From positions 188,501-252,500 of the forward strand of contig CM038925.1 in the NCBI GenBank assembly GCA_021904315.1: a stretch of DNA of 64,000 nucleotides, read 5' to 3'. Position numbers and translations under genes: made by a program. The notes beneath the pieces are model-generated. The model worked only from the letters and a program-made list of their open reading frames with translations, was not told where the DNA came from and did no database searches. Source of the stretch: Sphagnum magellanicum (Eukaryota > Streptophyta > Sphagnopsida > Sphagnales > Sphagnaceae). Numbering within the stretch: position 1 is the first letter of the stretch; each line of letters opens with the position of its first letter. Below are positions 48,501 through 61,521 of this stretch, in pieces.

Positions 48501-51500
48501 ACTGGTTCATTGGAGGCCATATCAGGGTGTGAGCCATCGTGTGAAGTCCTACCACCTCTAACCATCCTAAAATGTGGGAACCTCAAATCAGGAACACCTC
48601 ATCCTAGTTTATCTCTAGGTGGCATGGGTGGTAAGTACAAAAATGGTTGGTCCATCATATAGGATTGTCATTCACAAAGAAAAGTGAAACATAGCTCACA
48701 TGTTGACAATAATTAACACAGAAAATCCATCAATCTGAATCAATAGTGGAAACATTGGTCTGAAAAAGGTTTGGTACCATGGTTGCTACTTGGTACCCAA
48801 GGTTTGTGGCCCAACCTTTGTTTGCTCTTCCCCCATGAAAAGACTATACACTGGTGTTAGAGTTTGAGGCAAAATTTTGATCGGAAAACAATTTTGTGGG
48901 TTAGTCAGAGAATTACCTACACACTCTCTATGCCCAAAAGTGATGAGTCTCGTAAAGTTTAGAACAGTAGATCTTGAGGAATGAGCAATCTAGGAAATTG
49001 AAACCAGCCTCAAAAACCAATAATTTTGAGTTTTATAGAACATTCGATGGACCTGAAACCAAAGGGTCTTTCATTTTACACAAAACTTTAAACCTCTGAC
49101 AATTAGTTGTTCTTTTAAAAGCCAAGAACCATTCAACATTGCTGCATACAATGTGATGGGCGTTTTGTAGTGCATGTAGAAGCGCAGTTCTAAACTCATC
49201 AATCAACTGAAATTATAGGAAGGAAAGTTCTGATTTGAACACTTGTCGGGCAATTTTTTGATTTTTCAAATAACCCTCAATTCCGAGCATTGGAAAAATT
49301 TAGCATCAAAGAACAAGTTGGTTCCAGATATTTGTAAAATCAGAATTTAAAAATCACCAACTCAAAGTGTTTCAAAATCCTCAAAGAATCACCCCAACAC
49401 TAGTTTGAACTTAGTATTGGAGAAATATAAGGTTTTAGACATACCTTCCATGTAAGCATAAATAAAAATTTGAAATTTATTTACACTCAATTTAAGTGTA
49501 AAATTGTGTAAATCCACTTCAAGTTGTGTACAACCATATAAGTGTAAGTGTAAATAATTTACACTTACTCACCATATAAATAAGTTTAAATCTATGTAAT
49601 TTTAAAATATGCAAAACAAGTCAACATCAATGCTAACAAACAAATCATTCCAAAAGTTTAAGATTGTTTTTAATGATGGACCAATCAAAGTGGCCCATTA
49701 TCAAAAATAAAAAACTTTGAAATGCACCACATTTAATTAAACTAATTAATATGAATCACATTAAGTATTAAGCCCTTGTAAAAACCTAAGCCAAAAATGG
49801 TGATGAAAAAAAGTTAAGAATGACAATTCAACTCAAGCAATGAAGTGGAGCAACATGATACCCAATATGCATATGAAAAAGAAAAATAAAACGAACAATC
49901 ATGTGCACCCAAGATATTACCCAATAAGCATCACAATTTGTTCCATATCCTTTACTTAAAAGTGTGAACTTGTATTGAATAAAACTGGACTAAAGGATAG
50001 CACTTCTACATTAGCTTATTGGTAGGAAAAGGTTCTATTTGAGGGGTGTTAGAAATATTAAAATGTTTGTGACTTGGTCCAATCAAAGTGACCCATTAAA
50101 AAAAAACCATTGGGCTTTGAGATGCTGAGGTGCACTCACAACTAATTATTGTGGATTATAAATAGGTATAGCCATCAAGGGTATATGCTTGTCCTACAAA
50201 AACATTTACACAAGATCATGTAAGTGTAATTGAAATTATTTTACACTTCCCCGTCTAGGTGGAAAGAAATAATTTATATTGTAAGTATAGGGTAAATGTA
50301 AATTATTTATATATATCCGGTGTGTATATGATGGCTATATGTGTAGTTACATTTGCCCTCTCAACACTGGTTTGAACCTGCTGTAAAGCGCAGAGCAATT
50401 GAGATGAGCCCCTTGTCTGGTTCCATCGCATGCCAAACATAATCCCCCCAAAAGTTCCTAATAGGTGTTCACCCAATCCACATTGGGAAGGTGTTGTGTT
50501 CACCTTGTCAAGTCGACATGACAAAATGCTAAATTGCAGAGTCACTAATGAAGTTTTCACGTGGGTGCTCTGGAACATAATTTGTTGCTTTGCCCCATTG
50601 TGACGTAAACATGGCGGCTCTGGAACATAATTTGTCCTTTTGTCCCCTTGGTGACCTAAACAATGGGGCTCTGAAACATAATGTACTTTGCCCCTTGGTG
50701 ACCCTGTTTGGGTTTTGCTCTTGTGGCTCCGCCTTGGGTCTTCTCTCTTCGTCTTCATTTTCCCCTTTTGAAGGGTGCTTTATTTGATGTGCTTGTCAGG
50801 GTTTCATCATGTCAAGTTGTGTAAACATTTCACTTTTACAGTTTGACAAGCACGCTTTGTCAAACTGCGAAGTTGCCAAGTTGCAATTAGGGTTCACTTT
50901 CTCAAGTTGTTAATAACTGTGAGAATGTGAAAAGGGTAGAACTAGGCATGGCATACTGTATAAAAGTCTCATGCTATTCCTAAAGCACTGCTTGGATTGT
51001 TCATTTGTATTTTCAGCTCCCTTACCTGCCGTAAGAAACATGTTTTCAGCAAGGGGGATTGACATGCCTTTTTGTTTAAAAAATGACTTAAGCAGATGCA
51101 GGCCTCATATCGAGACCACCATAGTGGGGAAATTAAGGTGATATGAGATATAGGCTTAAATGGTTTTGCAAAGTTTGACTCCTTTAGGAGTCAAGAGATG
51201 GTTGAGCCTTGGGGTCCGTATGGGTTATGGTGCAGTCTTAGTCCAACTTGGAGCCGACCCATACCCAACTCCAGACCTTAGCCCATATGGACTCTGGGAA
51301 TTGACTCTGGGCTGGTTCCAAGTTAGACTAAGACTTAACCTCGATAACAAGGGTTTAGTGAGTCTAAATAGAGAGTTTGAGTCTGTCCTGAACGGTTCGA
51401 ACTTTGGGACTAACCAAGTGTGCTGTGAGATGTGCAGATAAATAGGAGCTAAGGCAAAGGGATTCAATGTAAGAAAAGCTTGATGAGGCTCGCCGAGCGC

Positions 51501-53148
51501 AAGATCACAAGCAAGAAAGGACTTGTCAGGGATCTTCTGCAATGAAATATACCAGCCAGGTTGTACTGGGAACTTCTGAGTAGCAGAAGGTACCAGCCAG
51601 CCTGTCACTTTTTCTAAAAAGTGAAAGATTCCCTGCTCTGCTTTACATAAGAAAAGGGCTTGTACTCAGGTCTTGATCCTATACACAAATATCTTGGGGA
51701 AAGACATTGGGGACAGTAGAAAATCAAATAATCCAAATGCCCTCACTGTTCCAAATGAAAAACCCACCTATTGGGTCCAAGTTTTATTGTCTCATTGGCT
51801 CGGCAGAATATTTGTTCTTTTCTCACCAGTTTCAACACAGGCCCCCCTAAACCTAATTGTTTTTATCTTTAAACACAACTTTGAAATTTTTTCATTGTGA
51901 ATTTTGATGTTTTGAATCTTGGAACTACAACTAAAACCAAAGGTAATGGAACTAGGAATTGAAATCAGCCTAATTGATAATTCAAAAAAAATAGAAACTA
52001 GAACAAGCCTTTAAATTAAAAACCAAAATCAAACTCAAGCCCCATTTTTGGAAAAAAATAAACTAAACTAAACTAAAACCCAAAACTAGTTTCTTGAAAA
52101 TTTTAAGAATTGGAACCAAATGTTCTTCCTAGAACCATGAATTGCCCAACATTAATTTCTTCCTTTTGATTAAGATTTTTCATTTTCATTATTTTTTTGT
52201 TTTTTATAATGTTATTATTAATTTCAATGGATGAAGTGAACCTTGTTGGCTAGATGAATTGTGTGTATAAATTATGTCAAAAATGCAATAAATTACATGT
52301 GGGATGTCAAACGATTGAACTACATGAAATTTCTCTTAGTGAGCCAAATTCATTGGATTTTTGCATGAAAATTCATGTTGTTTCAAAATTAAACAAATTC
52401 CATACATGGGATATCATTTTGAGCATTTTTTCATCCATGAATATTCATCTAGATTCCATGAATGAACATCATATAATATCTTCAAAAAATTCTAATGAGT
52501 GAAATTGTTGCACTCTCTAGGTTTCATGGATAAAATTTAGTGAAATTTCAATATGATATAAACATTATTCATTATATATTGTTGAGATTTTTGTCATTCA
52601 TGAAAGTTCATGACAAGGATATTAGTTTTATGTTAGTTGATTCTTGTGTTAGTCATGTTGGTTTGAAAGGCTCCATGCAATTGATTGTTAAATGTTAACT
52701 TCAGGATAATGTCATTGCAATTTGGGGAGGGGGGGACCTAGTTATTCATCTGACATAGGGACACGTGATATGTCCAGTCAGGATAATCTTGTTGCACAGG
52801 TGGATTAGGGTCCTACATAAATCCCATGTTCCATTATCAGAAATTATGGATGAAATCTCATGAATGAAATTTTGATGAACTTTCATGAATGTAACAAATT
52901 CTGAAAAGTGATTTCGTGGATGATTTTTATTGAACATGCAAGTTCATCTATTGAAAATTGATGATTGATATCTCATGGACATTCATACATAAAACATGGA
53001 ATATGTTTTCTTACTTAAATTGGTCCTTCCACACCTAAATGATTTTTGGATTTGCCTTACCTACACCTGCACTACCTAGTACAAATGTTTTTCATTAAAT
53101 CAAGTTTGGTCACAACAAAATCTTGTGAATTAACAGCAAGTTTTACTC
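45560..53148. other. AT-rich part of block C, no further gene seen
   Basis: Counterpart of 22434-30175. It contains the (AT)n run near 46950-46970, TTTACAC-rich inverted words at 49480-49570 and 50200-50310, the 50-bp tandem repeat from about 50565, and one 73-bp unit. No frame with a domain was found. Confidence 0.55.
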
Positions 53149-54114
53149 CCAATTTTCAAATGTCCCAATATCATGGTGGTCCATCTCATCACATTTGGAG
53201 ATGACATTTTGTTGAAAACTCTCCAAACATCCTCCATGTTCCCACATTTTGCATACATGTCAACCAATTTATTGCCCACAAAGACATCAGAATCCCATCT
53301 ACTTTCAACAATCCACTCATGAACACACCTGCCCTCTTCAAGTGCCTCTGTGTTGGCACATGCATTCAACACCCCCACAAAAGTAACAAAGTCTGGTCAC
53401 ACATGGACTCATATTGCGTTTGTTGAAGTAGTTCCAGTGCCTTCTACCTGTGCCCACATTTCATATATCCCAATATCATGGTGGTCCAAGTCACCACATC
53501 TCAAGATGGCATCTTTTTGAACACTCTCTGAGCATCCTCCATGCTTGCACATTTTACATACATGTCAATCAAGCTACTCCCTGCAAGCACATTTGAATTC
53601 CATCCACTTTCAATGATCTGCTCATGAACAAACTTGCCTTCAACACCCCACAAAAGTAACAGAGTTTGGCTGCACACCTTGTTGCATTTGTTGAAATAGC
53701 TTTAGTGCCTTCCATCTTTGCCTGCATTTCACATGCCCAATATCATTCTGGTCTGAGAGACCACATATCAGGATGGCATCTTGTTGAAAATTCTCCAAGC
53801 CTCCTCAATGCTCCCACATTTTGCATACATGTCCATCAAGCTATTGCACACAATGACAATCAGACTCACAAATATTTTTTAATGATCCATTCATGAATAA
53901 GTCTATTATCTTCAAGTGCTCGTAAACCAGCACATGCTTTAATCATGTGATTAAAATTGAATTTACCAGGATTCATTCCTTCTTGTTGTAGTTGTTGGAA
54001 AAACTGCATTGCCTTCTCAGGTTGCCCACCCTTCACATACTTCTTGAGTTTTGTATTCCATGCAAACATGCTTGATTGCACGAATGCCTTGTGGCCACCT
54101 CTGCTGCCACCCAT
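53149..54114 (-). pseudogene. PPR gene, N-terminal and middle part, on the right side of block C
   Basis: From an ATG at 54114 the minus strand reads an N-terminal PPR segment (FAWNTKLKKYVKGGQPEKAM, then NFNHMIKACAGLRALEDNRL). Further repeats follow in shifting frames with stops, at about 53860-53400. An open stretch (53378 downwards) reads GVLNACANTEALEEGRCVHE, FVGNKLVDMYAKCGNMED, and NVMRWTTMILGHLKIG up to the block boundary. Intact relatives are organelle RNA-binding proteins. Numerous frame breaks away from the block boundary show that the gene is dead whatever the effect of the block. The fragment at 40202-40345 is the likely continuation. Confidence 0.85.
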
Positions 54115-57100
54115 GGCAGGTTTTGTTAGTCCTCAAGCCAGAGTGCCTCATGTGTCTTCTTATGTTTGAAATCTGGGTACTTTTCATTTGCCCTACAACC
54201 AGAAATCCAGATCATGTTGATCAGCCGTGTATTCTTGACATCCCATCCAGGCATAAATGTCATCAAAAGAATAGAGAAAGCCGCACTGACATTCTCCATC
54301 AGCAAGATTACATTAGAACATATTGCATATACTTACATTTTCCAGCATACTACTATCCTACCAGTGCAAAGGACCTTAAAAGAATTTCTACCAAGTCTAG
54401 ACCAGGGCAAGATAGCAACCAAGAGTGACCAACAAGATTGACACCAACAAGAGCTATGGCTCCATTGACAAGTAAACTCTGACAGGTTTGACATTCAGTC
54501 ACCATCTCTCATCTGTGATCCCACCATTGTGAATGATCCAAAAAGAACTCCCACTATAGTTTCTCTGTCTGATTTCCAAGGATTGCCGGGAAAATTCCTT
54601 TTGATCATCTACTTTGCTCACATAAAAAGCATGATGAGGTATTGCTTCCTGCCTAGATTGTGTACAATCTTTCGATTTGATTGAGAAGATATCACTGTAA
54701 TCAGGTCAAGATTTTTCAAAAAACAAAGCACGCCAGATTGATCGTCATCCGCCCACTTACAATGGCCTTTAAACCCTCCAAAACCCTGGCACCCTAAAAA
54801 AGATGGAGCACCAGTGACCCTAAAAGCTGGAGCACCAGTAATATACTCTACTCATTGGTAGGGGGATACCCAATTTGTGGGCCAAAAGATTCTTGAAATC
54901 TGAAAAGAAAGTTGGAGAAATTTTGAAGAGTTATGCTCAGAGCTGATCTTGGTGTCTTTGACGATTGAATTTGTAATTTTAGTATTCACAGTAGGTACAT
55001 GTTGGGTGCACCTCAAGGTCTATCTGTATGGGAATAATGAATGGGCAATTCATTCACATGAATAGAAGTAAGCTGATTGCACAATGCAGACTCCTCGAGA
55101 GAGGGGTCCCTCTTTTGTTGGTTTTGTTTTTGTTTCCTTCAAAACTTTGCTCACTCTACACACTAATATTGAGACTGGGCCATATTAAACAAGTGATGAG
55201 AGTTTGGTGACAAGCCACCTCTTAGAGCACCTCCCAACATACCTTCTATTTTGGATTGTAGCTATGTTTATGACATTCAAAAAGGGTACTAATTATTTCT
55301 GAATTCTCATTAAAAACATGAAATTGGACCAATATAAAACTGAGAAACAATTTAAGTGTAACACAGAGCTAGTCATTATAACTGGCCAATGGAGAAGAGT
55401 CATTTTATTATGCATGGGCATACAGTGTCATCAGATCCTCTTAAAATTTGGTGGCCCAAATAGCATTTCTATTACTCAAACTGACATGTACATGTAGTGA
55501 AAGTTGTATTTCATCCAAAATGTAATGTGGAGGGCATTAGTGTGGCTACTCTGATATGACAATCACATGGTATTATGAAGTTCAGTGTCAAGTATGTAGC
55601 TTGTACATGTTTTTACATTTCCACCCACCCTTTCCCTCCTCGCCAGCCAGAATTTGGCTTTCTTGATTGAGTAGAGGGCTTTCTCTTATTTGAGGCAATG
55701 ATTTTTTGTGGCAAGGTCTTGCTAAGTTTGTAAAACACAATTGAGAAAAACTTGGAAAAACATCTTTTTTAGTGTAAAATGTAATATTTCCAGGAATAAT
55801 TCTCCACTTTTGTGTATAAATCAAAAATTGAAGAAAAGTATTGATATGAGGCCCAGCCAAAGTGGCCTTAAATACATAGAGTGTCCAATATGAGAGCACT
55901 TCCACTGCACGAACATACTTGCACACATTCCCCTCAAAAATTGGAGTGACCTTAAAAGAACATAAGGAAACTCTTGGAGTGAGCAGGAGATAATGTTGCA
56001 TATGGGTTGTCCAAATAGACTATTAAACATCAGTCAGTTATTAGGGTCAAATATTGAAATCAAATTAATTTCTCAAAGAGAATACCCTAGAGAGATAGAG
56101 CAAAGCCTCCTACCATATGCCAAGAACTTGTAATCCACTTGTCCCCAAATTTATTGATAGGAAAAGAAGGGTTATCTCTGCACAGAATTCCTTTAACGTG
56201 TGAACTCTATCCTCAACTATGAGAAGAAAATACTTCGTCAGAAAAGAACTGTCCTTCCTAGCTTCCAAGGGATTTATGAAAGAGGCATTTATGAAAAATC
56301 TACCTCTCAGATATTCTACATCCAGAGGAAGTTCTTTCTAGATGGAGCATGAACCTTGGAATGGTCATATGCTTTGCAAGTAAAATAGAGAAGCACTAAA
56401 CCAAAATGAAGGCAAGGCTCTATATTGCTCATCCATCAGCTCTGCAGTGGGGACCCTTTGTTCAGTGTGCATCACGATCAGTTCAACAAGGCACATCATT
56501 CTAGTATTTTGAACCAAAAAAATTGGCTGCCAGGCACCCCAATGCAACATACTGCTATGACCTCTGTCCAGTATGTTTTCCATCAACCCTGAAACCTTTG
56601 CCTATCTGCCTGAGAAGGCCTATAGTATAATGAAGCTGTGCATAGAGACTGTGTGATTTTCATTGTGAGCTCTTCAGGCCGGACACTGAAGTACATCATG
56701 TATAACTTCCCAAAAGTGAAATCCAGTCCTGGATTTGGACTGTTCATTTGAAAGCAAAAAATATGCCAGTAAGTTTACATGGATATGTTGTTTGTAGATG
56801 TTCAAGACAGTACATTCTTGGAGAGAAATCTCTGAAAAACTTGCATTTGTTCTTCCTATTGATACTGAAGTTAGCAGCTAAGACAATGATCAACACAGTC
56901 AAGTGGACAGCAATTGAAGCAAGTGATGTATGCACTCATGGAGAGTATCAGTGATGGCACATACCCATCCCGATGTTTTAGCAATTTTGTGGTACCTGCC
57001 GATATGTCAACCTCTTTTGTGCATTTGACTTATCAGTAGCTGCCCATTCCCAAAGACAATTGGACAATTGTATACAGAACATTTCCAGTCATGAGAGAGT

Positions 57101-59088
57101 AACTACATTCTTCCACAGCAAAGACTTAGGCAATCCCCAGATGCAAGTAATTATGCACACATTTTAACTTAGTTTTACGTATTCATCTACAGCCTTTTAT
57201 GATATATTGATTCTGTGTGAGATGTTGTGCAGGCATACCTTTGTGAAATTTGTGGTGAGCAAATTGATTGAAGAAATTGACAGGTACAGGCTCCAAACAT
57301 TGGACTCTCCCATATGCAAATAGGGTTTGGGTCTTTCAGCCTTACTCAAATTAAAAAACTTCATCACTAAGGGTGGCCTCTGCTGATTTAGTCTTTGCCA
57401 TCTTATGCATCAAGAGCTCAATTTTGATTGATACTTACTACTCACAGGATCCTGTCACACACCCAGTTGGCAATTGGGCTATCTGCTAAAAGATTAAAAC
57501 TAAACAGCAATGCATTTGCAAGTGCAATTGCACAATAACTGAGAGTGGGAACAAAGCACATTTTGCAAAGTAGATAACTCAGATTCTGACACTGAGTGTC
57601 AAATTATCTACAGGCTAATGCTTTTGTGACCCATGTTACAAAATGTGATAGTCTGTTTTAGTTACCCTTCTCTGCAGAATACCCATGGGTTACATGGATC
57701 CTTGAGAAACTTGCTCATTCCTAAGAGTATGCTCAGTTCTTGAGATGAAATTATCTGTTCCTAGTTGGTATCAAATCCAAATTCTTGTGAAATTTTTTTT
57801 CCCCTCCACTTACATCTAAAATGTTCATTTGAATAGTTCACATGTGAGCAAGGATTTGAAGTATTTGGTTTTGTCATCCATTGTGCAATTCTGCATCTCT
57901 GTAGTCACATGAAGCCCTAAAGAGGAGGCATGACTCAATCCAAGCTTCATTGTCATTCTTCTTTCTTTTTTCATTTTGGAATGGTGGGGAAGATTATGAT
58001 CCAGTTCTGGTAAAGGCTCAGAAGCAAGTGTTTTCTCTGAGGCATTTGGACAATTTCATTTGTTACAGTTTCCAGACAAAGGTTGCTAGCCTCTTGAGGT
58101 GCAGATCTGAAGGAATCACAGGAGTTCATTTCTCAGGGAAGCAAGGTTTTTTCTGTGTTTGAAAATCAATGCTAACAAAGGTAGAGGGTACAACACTGGA
58201 ATGTCAAGCAACTTCAACTCTGTCTGGTGCAATCTATTTACAAGAAAATGTACTCTACAAGATGCCACACTCTCTATGTAATGCATGTTTGAGATCTCTC
58301 TATAGCTGATGAATACAGGTGTGCATGAGTTCTAAGACTGTCATCAGTGAACTTGCAAAATTCTATCCTCCCAATCTACCAATCTGTTTGATTCAAAAGT
58401 CTAGGTGAGAAACATTTGCATCCAGAAATGAAGACAACCACAGGTCTCAATTATTCTAGTTTAGTTCCACATGACGAGCTAAAGCAAACCATGTTTCACA
58501 TTATTCACAGATGAAACAATTTGACAGTTCTGAAAACACTTTGTTGACAACAGTCTCCAATGCTTTTACTCACTTACAATCCACACTGCTTTAGATCGCA
58601 GATGCATCTTAAATAGACAATATACAATCCCCTAGATTTGCTTTGAGAAACATGACTGTAATTTAGTCAACTAGAACTAATTCCAGTTACTCCATAAACA
58701 TGTCATGTATCCTTGCCACTGAGTGGAAGCATCCTGGGCATGGGGAATGCTAAGCATTTCAAGCATCTCAGCAAACAACTTAGAACCCTGAAACATAGGG
58801 ATGCTTTCTTCTCCTTGTTGTAAACCCTGAGAGGGCAGAAGAAGAAAGAGAAACACAAGAAAGCTTACTAGTGGTTGTTTGGTCTAGTACACATAGGGAT
58901 GCGTACCCATAGGCGCGTAGCAGGCTCTTCCTCTGGTCGCCCTCCTCCCTCCCCATGTGGTGGTGCTCTCGTGCCCTAGATAACGGCTCAAGTCGACTCT
59001 GAAGTTGTGGCAGGCTTTTATCAAATGTGCATTATCTCAGGTCCATCCAGAGTAGATGAAGCCGTTTGCATTTTTTGTCAATTCGGTG
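54115..59088. other. About 5 kb without a gene I can support
   Basis: Frames of 60-140 codons occur on both strands (for example 55588-56001 minus and 57950-58162 plus), but none shows a domain or a good splice structure. Isolated AG/GT pairs near 57235-57285 bound a 50-bp stretch resembling a small exon (AYLCEICGEQID), followed by a stop in frame. From about 58880 the GC content rises towards the rhamnosidase gene. Confidence 0.45.
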
Positions 59089-61485
59089 TCAGCAAGCAAG
59101 AACGGCATCAGGGTGTACGGTGAAAGTGTAAGTGCCAGCAACGACGATTTCGTAAATGGCATAACCATCTTCAACCTTGACGAATTTGACTCCCTCCATT
59201 TTCAACACAAGCCGTGTGGCTTCAGTGACCGAGTTTAGAACTGTGATGGGAATAAACACTGTCCCTGTGGTTGGAATGGCAGTCGTAAAAGTGATCTCGC
59301 CACTCGTGCGTTTCCATTCGCTTATAATTTTTCCGTGCACCGAATTGTAGCTCGCCTTCACCCATGTCAAGTCGCCGACGATGGTTGGTTTTATGATGAC
59401 CTTTCTGAAACCGGGATCATGGGGATCGCTCTGGATGCCGGCAAGATTGTGAAAGAACCACTCGTTAATTTGCCCGAACATGAAATGATTTTGTGATGAG
59501 TAGGGGTTGGCATCCCATGCTTCGGTCAAAGCCGTTGCGCCTTTCGCTAGCTGCATACCATAGCCAGGCTTGTCCGATTGATTGTTCATTTTATAGACCA
59601 CATCGGAGCGATTGCCATCTGCCAAAGCGCGCAAAAGATAGCGAAAACCCACATCTCCAGCAGTGAGTCCTTTTTCCTCAATATCTGTAACAATATTGTC
59701 CAGAACTGCCGCTCGATTTGTAGGTTCAACGAGACCCATTACTATCGCCAGGGAATTCGCACATTGCGAACCGGTGGCGTACTGGTTTGTGACTGCATTG
59801 AAGAATTTTGCATGGAAGGCCGCTCGAATCCGCTCCGCCTGTTGCTGATACCTGGCAGCGTCCTCTCTACGGTTGAGCAACGTTGCCGCTTGCGCTAGGA
59901 TGAGCGTGTCCTGATAGTAAAATGCGGTCCCTGTCACTCCTGCTGGGGTTAGCTTCGATGGCCCCGGTTCACCCGGCCCGATATCATACCAATCACTCAA
60001 TCCAAAGCTGACAATGTCATCTTGCGCACAACTACCGAGATAGGCGACATACTGTGCCATTCTGTCGTAGTACTTGCGTAGCAATTCGGTATCGCCTGTG
60101 AATTCATATTGCTGCCATGGGACAAGCACGAAAGCGCTGCTCCACTCCGGCGAATCACGAAACCCACCGCCGAAGACCGCATATTCCGGAGCGGTGGATG
60201 GTAGCATCCCATTCTCAAGTTGGGAGTCGGCCATGTCATTCATCATTTTGGAGAAGAGTTTGTCGAGACGAAAATTGTAACGCAACGCGGGGCCGTTGAG
60301 ATGAACCTGCTCCAGCCAGCCGAGCCGCTCGCGATGTGGGCAATCAGTCAAATAACTAACCATATTGCTGCGCTGCGCCCAACGGATCAGACTGTAGATT
60401 TTGTTGAATAAATCACTGGAGCAAGAAAACTCGCCGACTGGCTCAGAAGTGGAATGAACAACTACCCCTACCAATGACTCCACAGTTGGTAGTTGCTCGC
60501 TTTGCTCTGGTCCACTGAGTTCAACCTGCAGGTAGCGGCAGGCGTGATAGAAAAACTTTGGGTTGTAAGTCTCGCCTTTCACATCTCCGGTCAAAGTGTA
60601 TTGCCAGTATGATATACCTCCGCCACAAGAAGAGCGATCAACCCAGCCATCACCGTGGACTAATTCTGCGGGAATGATCCGCACCACTGCACCGGAAGGG
60701 CCATGAACCTTAACGAGCGGCATCATTGAGGCATTCTGGCCCAAGTCATAGACTGAAATACCCTGTTTCAGTTCTTTCACATTTGTCGGCTTCAAGATCT
60801 CGATGGCACGAATGGGTGGAGCAGCAACACTCGACCCTCGTAGCTTCCCTCCGGGGCCGTCCATGACTGCGGCTTCATCCCATTTGTCATCGTTGAATCC
60901 AGGTGAGTCCCAGCCCTTCGCTTCCAAGCGACCATCATAGTTTTCGCCACCAAAGATATGGGAATAAGTGATCGGCCCGGAATTGATCCGCCAATTTTGA
61001 TCAGTGCCGACAATTTCCATCTTACCTTCGGAATACTCAAGCCGCAATTGCGCGATAGCTTTCAGCGGGCCAAAACTGCCCGTAAATTTCTTATATCGGC
61101 TGGTATCCTCAATGTTATACATTCCATTGCCGAGCAACAAACCTAACGCATGACGCCCACTTCGTTGAAGTTGAGTCGTCACATCATAAGTATCGTAAAG
61201 ACAGGTCTTTTTGTAATTTGTCCAGCCAGGAGTGAACAAGTCCTCCCCAACTCTGCTGCCATCGATTGTGAGCTCATATTGTCCAAGTCCGCAGACGCAA
61301 AGCGTTGCCTGCCGAAGCTTTGGCTTAACTTCCAATTCCCGACGCAACCTCATGCTCTGATAGTGACCCGCTTCTACTCTCTCAATCAACATGAAGTCAT
61401 CAGCGGAGCCGGAAATTGCCGCCCCATTTGCGCCGATCCATTGCGAGCAATGCCAATCCATGTCGCCGGATAACACCATGGTCAT
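59089..61485 (-). CDS. Alpha-L-rhamnosidase, glycoside hydrolase family 78, intronless, bacterial-like
   Basis: The frame opens near 61560 and the first ATG is at 61485-61483, giving 798 residues (numbers below count from the TTG at 61521). Order: a jelly-roll sugar-binding-type domain (about 40-220, GWTNYKK and LGLLLGNGMYN), a beta domain (about 240-345, VYDLGQNASM), the six-hairpin catalytic domain (about 355-700) and a C-terminal beta domain. The catalytic signature DCPHRERLGW is at 393-402, with Glu398 as likely general acid; NHFMFGQINEWFF at 678-690 has Glu687 as likely base. GH78 enzymes release terminal L-rhamnose from glycosides and pectic side chains by inversion. The N-terminal fibronectin-like domain of many bacterial homologues is absent. 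No introns, and composition is clearly more GC-rich than the flanks, which suggests acquisition from bacteria. No secretion signal is evident. Confidence 0.93.
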   Translation of the reverse strand: MTMVLSGDMDWHCSQWIGANGAAISGSADDFMLIERVEAGHYQSMRLRRELEVKPKLRQATLCVCGLGQYELTIDGSRVGEDLFTPGWTNYKKTCLYDTYDVTTQLQRSGRHALGLLLGNGMYNIEDTSRYKKFTGSFGPLKAIAQLRLEYSEGKMEIVGTDQNWRINSGPITYSHIFGGENYDGRLEAKGWDSPGFNDDKWDEAAVMDGPGGKLRGSSVAAPPIRAIEILKPTNVKELKQGISVYDLGQNASMMPLVKVHGPSGAVVRIIPAELVHGDGWVDRSSCGGGISYWQYTLTGDVKGETYNPKFFYHACRYLQVELSGPEQSEQLPTVESLVGVVVHSTSEPVGEFSCSSDLFNKIYSLIRWAQRSNMVSYLTDCPHRERLGWLEQVHLNGPALRYNFRLDKLFSKMMNDMADSQLENGMLPSTAPEYAVFGGGFRDSPEWSSAFVLVPWQQYEFTGDTELLRKYYDRMAQYVAYLGSCAQDDIVSFGLSDWYDIGPGEPGPSKLTPAGVTGTAFYYQDTLILAQAATLLNRREDAARYQQQAERIRAAFHAKFFNAVTNQYATGSQCANSLAIVMGLVEPTNRAAVLDNIVTDIEEKGLTAGDVGFRYLLRALADGNRSDVVYKMNNQSDKPGYGMQLAKGATALTEAWDANPYSSQNHFMFGQINEWFFHNLAGIQSDPHDPGFRKVIIKPTIVGDLTWVKASYNSVHGKIISEWKRTSGEITFTTAIPTTGTVFIPITVLNSVTEATRLVLKMEGVKFVKVEDGYAIYEIVVAGTYTFTVHPDAVLAC

Positions 61486-61521
61486 CTGCACAAGGTCTTC
61501 AAACAACAAGTGGTTGCGCAA

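Larger units (their letters stand above)
40346..53148. repeat. Large duplicated block, copy C (complete, ~12.8 kb)
   Basis: It matches copy B end to end, starting at the same foldback terminus and ending at the same AGTTTTACTC. Both flanks are PPR pseudogene sequence on the same strand, so the block interrupts a PPR gene. Local differences include a ~22-bp loss near 48819, a single 73-bp unit, an extended (AT)n run near 46950, and disabling changes in the membrane-protein gene. Confidence 0.93.

Noticed and set aside
57200..57300. A small spliced exon on the plus strand (AYLCEICGEQID)
   Set aside because: The frame meets a stop within the putative exon, and no partner exons could be found.
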